From Streptomyces vinaceus (lineage in GTDB: Bacteria; Actinomycetota; Actinomycetes; Streptomycetales; Streptomycetaceae): a stretch of 64,000 nucleotides of DNA. The position numbers and the translations under genes were made by a program. The notes beneath the pieces are model-generated. The model was given only the letters and a program-made list of their open reading frames with translations. It did not search any database and was not told where the DNA came from. Positions within the stretch are counted from its first letter, which is position 1; the number at the start of each line of letters is the position of its first letter. This document shows positions 1-8,822 of the stretch, one piece after another. The stretch covers positions 6,611,501 through 6,675,500 of the forward strand of contig NZ_CP023692.1 in NCBI RefSeq assembly GCF_008704935.1. Direction: 5' to 3'.

Positions 1-1
1 A

Positions 2-1132
2 TTCCCCCTGACCGACTGGACCGTCGTGGTCCCCGTGGTGGCGCTCCTCGCGCTCGTCTTCAGCTGGGGACGCGATCTGCCCGGATTCGCCGTGGCCCTG
101 GTCGCCCTCTGCCTCTGCGGCGCGGTGCTGGCCGCCGTGCACCACGCAGAGGTCGTCGCCCACCGGGTGGGCGAGCCGTTCGGCTCGCTCGTCCTGGCCG
201 TGGCCGTCACCGTCATCGAAGTGGCCCTCATCGTCACCCTGATGGCCGACGGCGGGGACAAGACCGCCTCCCTGGCCCGGGACACCGTCTTCGCCGCCGT
301 CATGATCACCTGCAACGGCATCGTCGGCCTGTCCCTGCTGGTCGGGGCCCTGCGCAACCGGGTCGCCGTCTTCAACCCGGAGGGCTCGGGCGCGGCCCTG
401 GCCACCGTGGCGACCCTCGCCGTCCTCAGCCTGGTGCTGCCGACGTTCACCACCAGCAAGCCGGGGCCGGAGTTCTCCACCGCCCAGCTGACCTTCGCCG
501 CCGTCGCCTCGCTCGCCCTGTACGGACTGTTCATCGCCGTCCAGACGGTCCGTCACCGGGACTACTTCCTGCCGGTGGACACCGGGAACGCCACGAAGCC
601 GGCGGCCGGGGCCCCCGACGGCGAGGCGGGGGGCGACGGCGGGGACGGCGACGGAGAGCACGCCGCGCCGCCCACCTCCCGCGCCGCCCTGGTCAGCCTC
701 GGCCTGCTGCTGGTCGCGCTCATCGCCGTGGTCGGCGACGCCAAGGCCGTCTCGCCCACCATCGAGGCGGGCGTCGCCAAGGCGGGCCTGCCCAATGCCG
801 TCGTCGGCGTGATCATCGCCCTGCTGGTGCTGGCCCCCGAGACCCTCGCGGCCGTCCGCGCCGCCCGCCGCGACCGCGTCCAGACCAGCCTCAACCTGGG
901 CTACGGCTCCGCCATCGCCAGCATCGGCCTGACCATCCCGGCCATCGCCCTCGCCACCATCTGGCTCTCCGGTCCGCTGCTGCTCGGCCTCGGGCCGATC
1001 CACATGGTGCTGCTCGCCCTGACCGTCGTCGTCAGCGCCCTCACCATCGCCCCCGGCCGGGCCACGCTGCTCCAGGGCGGCGTGCACCTCGTCCTGCTCG
1101 CCGCCTACCTCTTCCTCGCCGTCAGCCCCTGA
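2..1132 (+). CDS. chaA: ChaA-type calcium (sodium)/proton antiporter, 5' end outside the window
   Basis: Inner-membrane cation/proton exchanger of the CaCA superfamily. The frame is open to the left window edge. A GTG at 26 exists but it cuts into conserved sequence, so the gene very probably starts upstream. About ten hydrophobic segments are visible, arranged as two repeats with acidic motifs (EVALIVTLMADGGD in the first half, LLVLAPETLAAVRAARRDRV in the second), followed by NLGYGSAIASIGLTIP, a ChaA hallmark. A Gly/Asp-rich cytoplasmic linker separates the halves at about 190-215. Length (368 aa from GTG) fits ChaA, about 366 aa in E. coli. A strong hairpin follows the stop. The family is clear; whether it exports Ca2+, Na+ or K+ cannot be read from sequence. 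Confidence 0.85.
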   Translation, partial: FPLTDWTVVVPVVALLALVFSWGRDLPGFAVALVALCLCGAVLAAVHHAEVVAHRVGEPFGSLVLAVAVTVIEVALIVTLMADGGDKTASLARDTVFAAVMITCNGIVGLSLLVGALRNRVAVFNPEGSGAALATVATLAVLSLVLPTFTTSKPGPEFSTAQLTFAAVASLALYGLFIAVQTVRHRDYFLPVDTGNATKPAAGAPDGEAGGDGGDGDGEHAAPPTSRAALVSLGLLLVALIAVVGDAKAVSPTIEAGVAKAGLPNAVVGVIIALLVLAPETLAAVRAARRDRVQTSLNLGYGSAIASIGLTIPAIALATIWLSGPLLLGLGPIHMVLLALTVVVSALTIAPGRATLLQGGVHLVLLAAYLFLAVSP

Positions 1133-1140
1133 GCGGCCCC

Positions 1141-1170
1141 CGGCGGGACCGGACCGTCCCGGTCCCGCCG
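1141..1170. terminator. Bidirectional terminator hairpin
   Basis: A perfect 12-bp inverted repeat (CGGCGGGACCGG at 1141-1152 and its complement at 1159-1170) with a 6-nt loop lies between the convergent antiporter and acylase genes. It lacks a clean T-run, as is usual in Streptomyces. Confidence 0.75.
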
Positions 1171-1185
1171 CAGGCCCGCCGCGGA

Positions 1186-3633
1186 TCAGCGGCGCTCGCG
1201 CGGCCGGACCACCTTCAGCTGCGGCGAGGTGAGGATGTCCCGCTCGCAGAACCGCGAGGTCACCCACCGCTCCTGGGAGAACAGCCGGGTCTGGTCGGCG
1301 TAGTGCGGCGAGTTCGGGTTCGACGACTGGCCGTACGTCAGCAGCGTGCGCGCCACCGGGCAGCGGGTGCCGTCCCAGCCGACCGCCTGGATGTGGCTGG
1401 AGCCGTGCACGACCTCCGGGTAGCCGCCGGCCGCCGCGTTCCACGGCGCCTCGATCTTGTTCCAGACCCCGAGCGCCTCGGTGCCGCCCGGCACCGGCAG
1501 CTTCTGCCCGCCGCGCACCACGAACTGGTGCTCGCCGAGCGGCGCGTCCAAGGCGATGCCGGCCGCCCCGAGCTCCGCGACGGTGTCCGCGAGGGCCCGG
1601 CCGATCCCGGGCGCCGCCTGGTTGAGCGTACGGGGCGTGCGTACGGGGTCGGCCGCCGAGAACGGCACCAGCCACAGGTCCTTGGCCGGGGTGCTTGCGG
1701 TCAGCTTGCGCCAGAACCGGTCGAAGAGCAGCGCGCCGCGGCTGCCGGTGTCGGCCGTCCGGTCCCAGCCCGCCAGCACCGCGCAGGCGGCCGAGACGTC
1801 CACCGACCGGCCGTCGCTCGCGGTGGCCGCGCCGCCGGGCAGGGCCGCGCAGGCCTTCGCCGCGTCCGCCGCGGCGAGATCGCCGGCCGGTACCCGGTTC
1901 GCGAACTGCTGCTTCTGCAGGTCGGCCACGGTCAGCCCGCCCCTGGCGGCCATCGCGGAGACGTCCTCCACGGCGCCCCGGGTCCGCAGCGAGCGCGGGG
2001 TGGCGAAGCTGCCCCAGACCCGCTCGTAGCCGGTCACCGGCGTCTCGGCGTTGGCCAGCCAGGCGCTGTCGTTGGAGTTCTCGGCGTACGGGGCGTCGCG
2101 CAGCGTCGGCGCCTTCGCCGGGCCGAACACCCCAGGCTGCACCGCGTCCGGGTCCGATCCGAGCGCGCAGTCACCGCGTGCGCCGTCGAGGACGGCGAGC
2201 CCGGAGGCCGGGTACGTGGCCCTGCCGAGCGGGGTGGAGCAGCGGGCGGCGAGCTCGTCGGTGATGCGGGGGAGCACCTGGGACTGGGTGAACAGCGTCC
2301 CGCCGGCTGAGTCCGCGGCGATCGTGTTGACCCAGGGCAGGCCCTGCGTGCGCTTCAGCGCGTCCTGGATCCCGGCGACGGAGCGGGCCCTGCCGACGGC
2401 GAGGGCGGTGTCGGAGCCGCGCAGGTTGGCCGCGTTCGGGTCGTTCAGCGCGTACGCCGTGCCGGCCGTCCAGGGCAGCGGCAGGCTCGGGCCGAGGCCG
2501 GTGACCACGGGTCCGTAGCGGGTCCACCACTGGGTGCGGCTGACCGGAGCGCCGCCCGCCACCTGGACGGTCACCTGGCGCCGCGTCATCTTCTCCGGCT
2601 TGCCGTCCACCAGGTAGGCGGTCGGGTCGGCCGGGTCCAGGGTGAGCTGGTGCAGGTTGACCGGGGTGCCGGTGGCCACGGTGTGGCTCCAGGCGATCTT
2701 CTCGTTGAAGCCGATGTTGATCACGGGCGTGCCCAGCAGGGAGCCGCCGGAGACGTTCAGCTCCCCGGGTATGGTCTGCTGCGACTGCCAGAACCTGCGG
2801 CCGCCCTGCCAGGGGTAGTGCGGGTTCCCGAGCAGCAGCCCGTGGCCGCCCGCGGTGGTGGAGCCGGCGAAGGCCACCGCGTTGGAGCCCATGTCGTAGC
2901 GGCCGGTGTCGAAGAAGGCCCGCGCGGCCTCCGCGGCCGCCGCCGGGTCGGTGACCGGGCCGGCGGTGAGGGAGGCTGTCCGGCCCGGCGGCTGCGCCGC
3001 GGCGATGTCGTCCACGGCGCGCCCCTGGCCGCCGATCACCGAGACGGCGAAGGCGCGGGCCGCCACGTCGACGGCGGTGACCGGGCGCACCCAGGCGGCT
3101 CCCTTGCAGGCGGGGTCGGTGACCTTGTTCTGGGCCAGCCAGGCGTTGTACCCGGCGGCCCAGCCGCGCATCAGCTCCTTGAGGTCCCGGGTGGGGCCGG
3201 CCGGGGCGGGAGTCGCGAGCAGCTTCTCGACGGTGCCGGCTTCCCGGACCCCCTTGAAGTACAGGTCGCTGGTGAGGTTCTTGCTCGCGGAGGAGAGCGA
3301 GCCGTCGGTCGGCGCGTCGGGGCCGAACCATCTCGATCGCTCGCCGGCCACGGTCACGAACCCGTCGGCCAGCACACAGGCCTGGTCGGCGGCCTGGGCC
3401 CAGCCGGTGCCGAAGCCGAGGTGCGCGTAGTCCTGGGCCAGGATGTGCGGGACGCCGTTCTCGGTGTACCGGATGACGGCCGACAGGCCGCCGCCGGCGG
3501 GGCCGTGGTCGGCGGCGTCCGTGGCCGCCGAGGCCTGTGGGGCCGCCGCGGTGGCGGCGAGCAGGGCGGCGCCGAGGAGCGCGGCGCGCCGGAGCAGCGG
3601 GCGGGTGCGACCGTGTCCGTCCGACGGGTGCAA
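1186..3633 (-). CDS. Secreted penicillin acylase family amidohydrolase (Ntn hydrolase)
   Basis: N-terminal-nucleophile hydrolase that cleaves amide bonds of acylated substrates such as N-acyl-homoserine lactones, beta-lactam side chains or lipopeptides. It is made as a proenzyme. The autocleavage site MGSNAVA is visible; the TCC serine codon at 2884-2886 would be residue 1 of the beta subunit, preceded by Gly as in AHL acylases. I chose the TTG at 3633 because GGGAGG lies 7 nt upstream and because it gives a proper export signal (RRAALLGAALLAAT then ASA). An ATG at 3735 would add 34 unrelated residues. Length from TTG is 815 aa, normal for the family. It stands alone between an antiporter and a divergent CoA ligase gene. 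The substrate is unknown; AHL-type acylase is the likeliest relative. Confidence 0.85.
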   Translation of the reverse strand: MHPSDGHGRTRPLLRRAALLGAALLAATAAAPQASAATDAADHGPAGGGLSAVIRYTENGVPHILAQDYAHLGFGTGWAQAADQACVLADGFVTVAGERSRWFGPDAPTDGSLSSASKNLTSDLYFKGVREAGTVEKLLATPAPAGPTRDLKELMRGWAAGYNAWLAQNKVTDPACKGAAWVRPVTAVDVAARAFAVSVIGGQGRAVDDIAAAQPPGRTASLTAGPVTDPAAAAEAARAFFDTGRYDMGSNAVAFAGSTTAGGHGLLLGNPHYPWQGGRRFWQSQQTIPGELNVSGGSLLGTPVINIGFNEKIAWSHTVATGTPVNLHQLTLDPADPTAYLVDGKPEKMTRRQVTVQVAGGAPVSRTQWWTRYGPVVTGLGPSLPLPWTAGTAYALNDPNAANLRGSDTALAVGRARSVAGIQDALKRTQGLPWVNTIAADSAGGTLFTQSQVLPRITDELAARCSTPLGRATYPASGLAVLDGARGDCALGSDPDAVQPGVFGPAKAPTLRDAPYAENSNDSAWLANAETPVTGYERVWGSFATPRSLRTRGAVEDVSAMAARGGLTVADLQKQQFANRVPAGDLAAADAAKACAALPGGAATASDGRSVDVSAACAVLAGWDRTADTGSRGALLFDRFWRKLTASTPAKDLWLVPFSAADPVRTPRTLNQAAPGIGRALADTVAELGAAGIALDAPLGEHQFVVRGGQKLPVPGGTEALGVWNKIEAPWNAAAGGYPEVVHGSSHIQAVGWDGTRCPVARTLLTYGQSSNPNSPHYADQTRLFSQERWVTSRFCERDILTSPQLKVVRPRERR

Positions 3634-3808
3634 AGTGCCTCCCAAGTTGCCTGTGGCTGGGCGGGGTTGCCCGTGGTGAAGGCCGTGCTCGTGTGCCCCC
3701 ACACTCATGCAGGCGGTCTGATGATCTGTCAACATCCCGTTCGGTATCCGCGGATCCCGGTGGCCCCGGTCATTGACCCCGGCCGTGCGCGGAGACGAGG
3801 ATCACGCC

Positions 3809-5326
3809 ATGACAGCAGCGCGGGCGGTGCGGCAGAACACGGTCGACGGGCTGGTGCGCGACAGCGCGCTGCGCGTCCCGGACCGGCAGGCCGTCACCTA
3901 CCGCGACCGGACCTGGACCTACGCGGAGCTCGACGCCGCCGTCTCCACCGGGGCCGCCGTCCTGCGCGAGCGGTACGGGCTGGCCGACGGCGACCGGGTC
4001 GCGACCTTCGCCCACAACTCCGACGCCTACCTGCTGGCCTTCCTCGCCTGCGCCCGCGCCGGTCTCACGCACGTCCCGGTCAACCAGAACCTCACCGGCG
4101 AGGACCTCGCGCACATCCTGGACGACTGCACGAGCGCGCTGGTCCTCGCCGACCCGGACCTGGCCGCGCGGATCCCCGAGGGCCATGCCGTACGGCCGCT
4201 GCGCGACGCGCCCGGCTCGTTCCTGGCGGAGCTCGCCGACGCGCTGCCCTTCGTACCGGACCGCGATCCGTACGCGGTGGCGCAGCTGCTCTACACCTCG
4301 GGGACCACCGCGCTGCCCAAGGGCGCGATGATGACGCACAGGGCGCTGGTCCACGAGTACGAGAGCGCGATCGAGGCGCTGGACCTGGCCGAGGAGGACC
4401 GGCCGGTGCACTCGCTGCCGCTCTACCACTCGGCGCAGATGCACGTCTTCCTGCTGCCCTACCTGGCGGTCGGCGCGCGGAACACGATCCTGGACGCCCC
4501 GGTCGCCGAGGAGGTCTTCGCCCTGGTGGAGGCGGGACGGGCGGACAGCCTGTTCGCGCCGCCCACGGTGTGGATCGGGCTCGCGAACCACCCGGACTTC
4601 GGGCGCCGCGAACTGGGCGCGCTGCGCAAGGCGTACTACGGGGCCTCGATCATGCCGGTGCCCGTGCTGGAGCGGCTGCGGGCGCGGCTGCCCGGGCTCG
4701 GGTTCTACAACTGCTTCGGCCAGAGCGAGATCGGCCCGCTGGCCACCGTGCTGGGGCCGGACGAGCACGAAGGACGGATGGAGTCCTGCGGGCGGCCCGT
4801 GCGCCACGTCGAGGCGAAGGTCGTCGACGAGGACGGCGCGGACGTGCCGGACGGCACGGCGGGCGAGGTGGTGTACCGCTCGCCCCAGCTCTGCCTGGGG
4901 TACTGGAACGATCCGGAGGCGACGGAGAAGGCCTTCCGGGACGGCTGGTTCCGCTCCGGTGACCTCGCGGTGCGGGACGCGCAGGGGTATTTCACGGTCG
5001 TGGACCGGGTGAAGGACGTCATTAACTCGGGCGGCGTGCTGGTGGCCTCACGGCAGGTCGAGGACGCGCTGTACACCCACCCGGGGGTGGCCGAGGCGGC
5101 GGTGGTGGGCTTGCCCGACGAGCGGTGGATCGAGGCGGTCACGGCCGTCGTGGTGCCGCGCGGGGAGGTCACGGAGGCGGAGCTGCTGGCGTACGCGCGG
5201 GAGAGGCTGGCCCACTTCAAGGCCCCCAAGCGGGTGCTGTTCGTGGACGCCCTCCCGCGCAACGCCAGCGGCAAGATCCTCAAGCGGAAACTGCGGGACC
5301 GCTTCGGCCGTGGCGACACCCCCTAG
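3809..5326 (+). CDS. AMP-dependent acyl-CoA synthetase (FadD-like)
   Basis: Adenylate-forming enzyme that activates a carboxylic acid to acyl-AMP and then the CoA thioester. The ATP-binding loop YTSGTTALPKGA is at about residues 159-170, and the C-terminal catalytic lysine lies in NASGKILKRKL, so both half-reactions should be intact. The ATG at 3809 follows GACGAGGATCACGCC; an in-frame ATG at 3773 would add 12 unconserved residues. Length (505 aa) is typical of medium- or long-chain acyl-CoA ligases. The gene is divergent from the acylase, which releases a fatty acid if it acts on acyl amides, so the ligase could recycle that acid. This link is inference from position only. Confidence 0.85.
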   Translation: MTAARAVRQNTVDGLVRDSALRVPDRQAVTYRDRTWTYAELDAAVSTGAAVLRERYGLADGDRVATFAHNSDAYLLAFLACARAGLTHVPVNQNLTGEDLAHILDDCTSALVLADPDLAARIPEGHAVRPLRDAPGSFLAELADALPFVPDRDPYAVAQLLYTSGTTALPKGAMMTHRALVHEYESAIEALDLAEEDRPVHSLPLYHSAQMHVFLLPYLAVGARNTILDAPVAEEVFALVEAGRADSLFAPPTVWIGLANHPDFGRRELGALRKAYYGASIMPVPVLERLRARLPGLGFYNCFGQSEIGPLATVLGPDEHEGRMESCGRPVRHVEAKVVDEDGADVPDGTAGEVVYRSPQLCLGYWNDPEATEKAFRDGWFRSGDLAVRDAQGYFTVVDRVKDVINSGGVLVASRQVEDALYTHPGVAEAAVVGLPDERWIEAVTAVVVPRGEVTEAELLAYARERLAHFKAPKRVLFVDALPRNASGKILKRKLRDRFGRGDTP

Positions 5327-5501
5327 GAGGGCGTGTCGATCGGGCCGGATCAGGGAGCGGGCTCGGTGCCGTGGATCGCACGGCGCACGAGGGCGGGGCG
5401 GGGCGACGCGGAGTGTCGGCGACCGAGGGCAACGCGGCGAGGCGCGGTGCGGGGCGCCGCGAGCCCGGCCCGATCGGCAGGACGCCTCCTGGGCCGGCGG
5501 A

Positions 5502-6320
5502 TCACTCGGCCAGGCCGGTGGCCCGGAGGCGGCGGAGGGTGAGGTGCTCGTGCACCAGGCGTCCGACCAGGGCGCCGCCGTAGACGACGAAGCCCACGCC
5601 GACCAGCCAGGACTGGACGACCAGCAGCGTGCCGAAGGGGCCGTACGTGACGGCGTTGGACGCGATCAGCGGGGAGAACACCAGCTGGGAGAAGAGCCGC
5701 AGCCCGAGCAGGCCCAGGCTGGTGGCCACCGCCCCCGGCAGCAGGGCCCGCCAGCGGACCCGGCCGCCGAGCAGCAGCCGCTGCGAGCCCCAGAAGAAGA
5801 GGATGGTGCCGAGCAGGTCGCCGGTGGTGCCGAGGACGGTGCCGACGGCGTCGTTCGAGGGCGCCGGGATCTCGACGAGCAGCGCGAGGTAGCAGACCAG
5901 CAGGGCGAGCCAGACGACGTGCCGCCACATCGTGTGCCAGCGCGCGGTGGGCAGGTCCCAGACCTTCTCGTACCCGGTCTGCACGGCCGAACCGAAGGTC
6001 AGGCCGAAGACGGCGAGGGCCGCGAGCCCGAACGCGGTGGTCCGCTCCAGTGCCAGGTCGGCCGCGCCGAACAGCATCTCGACCCGGGCCCGCGAGGACT
6101 CGGTGACCCCGAGGGCCTGGCCGAGCCAGCGGCCGAAGCCGGAGCCGCTGCCGGGGGCGGCGGCCGCGACGACCACCAGCAGCGGCACCAGGGTCAGGAA
6201 GCCGAGGGCGGCGAAGCCCATGGCCCGGTGCATGAGCTCCATCTCGCGCCCCCGGCTCCACGCCAGCCCGGCCGGGGAGGCCTGGAGCCGGTCGTGGAGC
6301 CGGTGGAGGATCGAGGTCAC
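5502..6320 (-). CDS. YihY/BrkB family integral membrane protein
   Basis: Six-helix inner-membrane protein of the YihY/BrkB family, whose biochemical role is unsettled (once misnamed ribonuclease BN). About 272 aa with hydrophobic spans near residues 33-55, 95-115, 135-160, 180-200, 210-230 and 235-255. The start GTG at 6320 is preceded closely by GAGG, so initiation is not certain. It follows paaK on the same strand with an 87-bp gap, so it may be read through, but no functional tie is evident. The C-terminus (HEHLTLRRLRATGLAE) is cytoplasmic and basic. Confidence 0.75.
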   Translation of the reverse strand: MTSILHRLHDRLQASPAGLAWSRGREMELMHRAMGFAALGFLTLVPLLVVVAAAAPGSGSGFGRWLGQALGVTESSRARVEMLFGAADLALERTTAFGLAALAVFGLTFGSAVQTGYEKVWDLPTARWHTMWRHVVWLALLVCYLALLVEIPAPSNDAVGTVLGTTGDLLGTILFFWGSQRLLLGGRVRWRALLPGAVATSLGLLGLRLFSQLVFSPLIASNAVTYGPFGTLLVVQSWLVGVGFVVYGGALVGRLVHEHLTLRRLRATGLAE

Positions 6321-6407
6321 GCCTCATGGACTACCCGGACGGACCCGCCGGCTCTCGGAGGCTCCCCCGAAGTAGGCCCGAAGGGGTGGTTTCGCCGGGT
6401 GGTTCCG

Positions 6408-7709
6408 CTACCGCGCCTCTCTGAGGTCCTTCAGGCGCTTGATCTTGCCCACAGACCGCTCCAGGGTCTCGGGGTCGACCACCTCGACGGCCACCGAGAC
6501 CCCGATGCCGTCCTTGACGGCGCGGACCACGGAGGCGGCCGCGGCCTCCCGCTGGCCGGCGTCCGCCTCGCGGCGGGCCTCCACCCGGACCGTCAGGGCG
6601 TCCATCCGGCCCTCCCGGGTGAGCCGCAGCTGGAAGTGCGGGGCCAGGGCGGGCGTGCGGAGCAGGATCTCCTCGATCTGCGTCGGATACAGGTTGACCC
6701 CGCGCAGGATGATCATGTCGTCGCTGCGGCCGGTCACCTTCTCCATCCGCCGGAAGGCGGGCCGGGCCGTACCGGGCAGGAGCCGGGTCAGGTCCCGGGT
6801 CCGGTACCGGATGATCGGCATGGCCTCCTTGGTGAGCGAGGTGAACACCAGCTCTCCGGACGCGCCCTCCGGCAGCACCTCGCCGGTGAACGGGTCCACG
6901 ACCTCCGGATAGAAGTGGTCCTCCCAGACGTGCAGACCGTCCTTGGTCTCGACACACTCCTGCGCCACACCCGGGCCCATCACCTCGGACAGGCCGTAGA
7001 TGTCCACCGCGTCGATGTCGAGCCGCTGCTCGATCTCCCGGCGCATCTCCTCGGTCCACGGCTCCGCGCCGAATATCCCCGTACGGAGCGAGGTGGCGCG
7101 CGGGTCGATGCCCTGGCGCTCCATCTCGTCCAGCAGCGTGAGCATGTACGAGGGAGTCACCATGATGATCTCGGGCCGGAAGTCCTGGATCAGCCGGACC
7201 TGGCGGTCGGTCATCCCGCCGGACGCGGGCACGACCGTACAGCCGAGCCGCTCCACCCCGTAGTGCGCGCCGAGGCCGCCGGTGAACAGACCGTACCCGT
7301 ACGCGACGTGCACCATCTGGCCCGGTCTGCCGCCCGCCGCCCGGATGGACCGGGCCACCACGTCCGCCCAGGTGGAGAGGTCCTGGTCGGTGTACCCGAC
7401 GACGGTGGGCCGGCCCGTGGTACCGCTGGAGGCGTGGATGCGGCGCACCTCGGAGCGCGGCACGGCGAACATGCCGAAGGGGTACTGGTCGCGCAGGTCG
7501 GCCTTGGTGGTGAAGGGGAAGAGGGCGAGATCGGCCAGGGAGCGGCAGTCGTCGGGGTGCACACCGGCCTTGTCGAAGGCCTGCCGGTAGTGGGGCACCC
7601 GCTCGTAGGCACGGCTCAAGGTGGCGCGCAGCCGCCGCAGCTGGAGCGCGGCCAATTCGTCGCCGCTCAGCCGCTCGCCGTCGTCGTGGAGATCCGCGTG
7701 CGCCGTCAT
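6408..7709 (-). CDS. paaK: Phenylacetate-CoA ligase (PaaK)
   Basis: Activates phenylacetate to phenylacetyl-CoA using ATP, the first step of the aerobic phenylacetate pathway. The PaaK signature HASSGTTGRPTVVGYT is at about residues 92-107, and GLSEVMGPGVAQECVE and the C-terminal lysine motif VGKIKRLKDLR are present. Length (433 aa) matches PaaK. The rest of the paa pathway (epoxidase paaABCDE, paaG/H/J/Z) is not in this window, so the gene is solitary here; paralogous ligases for other aryl acids exist in the family. It is divergent from the alpha/beta hydrolase gene with two palindromes between them, one of which resembles the ACCGA...TCGGT operators of TetR-type phenylacetate regulators. 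Confidence 0.85.
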   Translation of the reverse strand: MTAHADLHDDGERLSGDELAALQLRRLRATLSRAYERVPHYRQAFDKAGVHPDDCRSLADLALFPFTTKADLRDQYPFGMFAVPRSEVRRIHASSGTTGRPTVVGYTDQDLSTWADVVARSIRAAGGRPGQMVHVAYGYGLFTGGLGAHYGVERLGCTVVPASGGMTDRQVRLIQDFRPEIIMVTPSYMLTLLDEMERQGIDPRATSLRTGIFGAEPWTEEMRREIEQRLDIDAVDIYGLSEVMGPGVAQECVETKDGLHVWEDHFYPEVVDPFTGEVLPEGASGELVFTSLTKEAMPIIRYRTRDLTRLLPGTARPAFRRMEKVTGRSDDMIILRGVNLYPTQIEEILLRTPALAPHFQLRLTREGRMDALTVRVEARREADAGQREAAAASVVRAVKDGIGVSVAVEVVDPETLERSVGKIKRLKDLREAR

Positions 7710-7755
7710 GCCGTCACCTCATCTTGAGCCGTGAACCGGAGCCTGATCCGGGTTA

Positions 7756-7773
7756 ACCGACCGATCATTCGGT
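7756..7773. promoter_or_regulatory. Candidate TetR-type (PaaR-like) operator upstream of paaK
   Basis: The 18-bp element ACCGACCGATCATTCGGT has outer arms ACCGA/TCGGT and inner arms CCGA/TCGG. It sits 47-64 bp upstream of the paaK start in the divergent intergenic region, a normal place for a repressor site. The match to known phenylacetate regulator boxes is by recollection and is imperfect in the right half. Confidence 0.45.
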
Positions 7774-7804
7774 AGATTGCCCCAGCCCGGCGGCTAAATC
7801 AATG

Positions 7805-7816
7805 ACTCGAACGAGT
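7805..7816. promoter_or_regulatory. Perfect ACTCG-AA-CGAGT palindrome upstream of the hydrolase gene
   Basis: Arms ACTCG (7805-7809) and CGAGT (7812-7816) flank AA, and symmetry continues imperfectly outwards. It lies 22 bp before the ATG at 7839. TGGGAT ends 6 nt before that ATG, so the gene may be leaderless and the palindrome would then cover the core promoter. Confidence 0.45.
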
Positions 7817-7838
7817 GATCGCATGATGGGATGGCCCC

Positions 7839-8702
7839 ATGCCGATCTTCACCTCTTACGACGGAACCGAGCTCGCCTACCACGTCAGGGGTGAGGGCGA
7901 GCCGCTCGTCTGCCTCCCGGGCGGCGCCATGCGGGCCTCCGCCTACCTGGGCGACCTCGGCGGGCTGACCGCCGGACGCCGGCTGGTCCTCCTCGACCTG
8001 CGGGGCACCGGCGACTCGCGGGTCCCGGCCGACGCGTCCACGTACCGCGTCGACCACCAGGTCGCCGACGTCGAGGCCCTGCGCGTCCACCTCGGCCTGG
8101 AGCGCATGGACGTACTGGCCCACTCGGCCGGCGGCAATCTCGCCCTGCTGTACGCGGCCGCGCACCCCGACCGGCTGCGCCGCCTGGCCCTGATCACCCC
8201 GACCTGCTGGGCCGTGGGCCTCGACTCCACCCCGGAGCAGCGCCTGGAGGTGATCCGCAAGCGGGCGGGCGGCGAGCCGTACGACACGGCCATCGCCGCG
8301 TACGAGCAGATACTCGGGATCCTGGCGGCCGGCGGCGCCCCCACCCCGGCGGACTGGCGCCGGGTGATGCCCCTCGCGTACGGGCGCTGGGACGAGGAGG
8401 CGCGCGCCCACGTCGAGGCGAGCGACCGGGAGAAGAACGCGGTGGCGTCCGCCGCCTTCGCGGGCCCCGGCGCCTTCGACCCGCCCGCCACCCGGGCCGC
8501 CCTGCAGCGCGTGGCGGGCGAGGTGCTGGTCCTGGCCGGGGAGCTGGACAACAACCCGACGGCCGCCCTCGCCGCCGAACTCGCGGGGCTCTTCCCGCAG
8601 GGCGTCACCGACGTCCAGCCGGGCGGAGCGCACTTCCCGTGGCTGGACGGCCCGAAGTGGTTCGCGGCCCGCGTGGAGGCATTCCTGGCCGGCGGAGCCT
8701 GA
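7839..8702 (+). CDS. Alpha/beta hydrolase (proline iminopeptidase / esterase-like)
   Basis: Cytoplasmic alpha/beta-fold hydrolase of 287 aa with no signal peptide. Nucleophile elbow AHSAGG with Ser96, oxyanion region LPGGAM at about 26-31, the DLRGTGDS strand-loop typical of the proline iminopeptidase branch at 53-60, a candidate acid in GELDNN near 236, and the catalytic His in GGAHFPWLDG near 267. The triad is complete, so the enzyme should be active. Substrate cannot be inferred; peptides, esters or lactones are all possible. It is divergently transcribed from paaK and has its own palindrome. The absence of a convincing Shine-Dalgarno before ATG 7839 fits a leaderless message. Confidence 0.8.
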   Translation: MPIFTSYDGTELAYHVRGEGEPLVCLPGGAMRASAYLGDLGGLTAGRRLVLLDLRGTGDSRVPADASTYRVDHQVADVEALRVHLGLERMDVLAHSAGGNLALLYAAAHPDRLRRLALITPTCWAVGLDSTPEQRLEVIRKRAGGEPYDTAIAAYEQILGILAAGGAPTPADWRRVMPLAYGRWDEEARAHVEASDREKNAVASAAFAGPGAFDPPATRAALQRVAGEVLVLAGELDNNPTAALAAELAGLFPQGVTDVQPGGAHFPWLDGPKWFAARVEAFLAGGA

Positions 8703-8822
8703 GCGGCGCGCGCACCCGGCCTCCGGCCGCCACTGCGGCCACGCGGACCACGCGCCGGTGGGCGGGACCCGAAGGGACCCGCCCACCGCCCGCTGCGCCC
8801 CGGCCCACTGAGGCTCCGCGGG

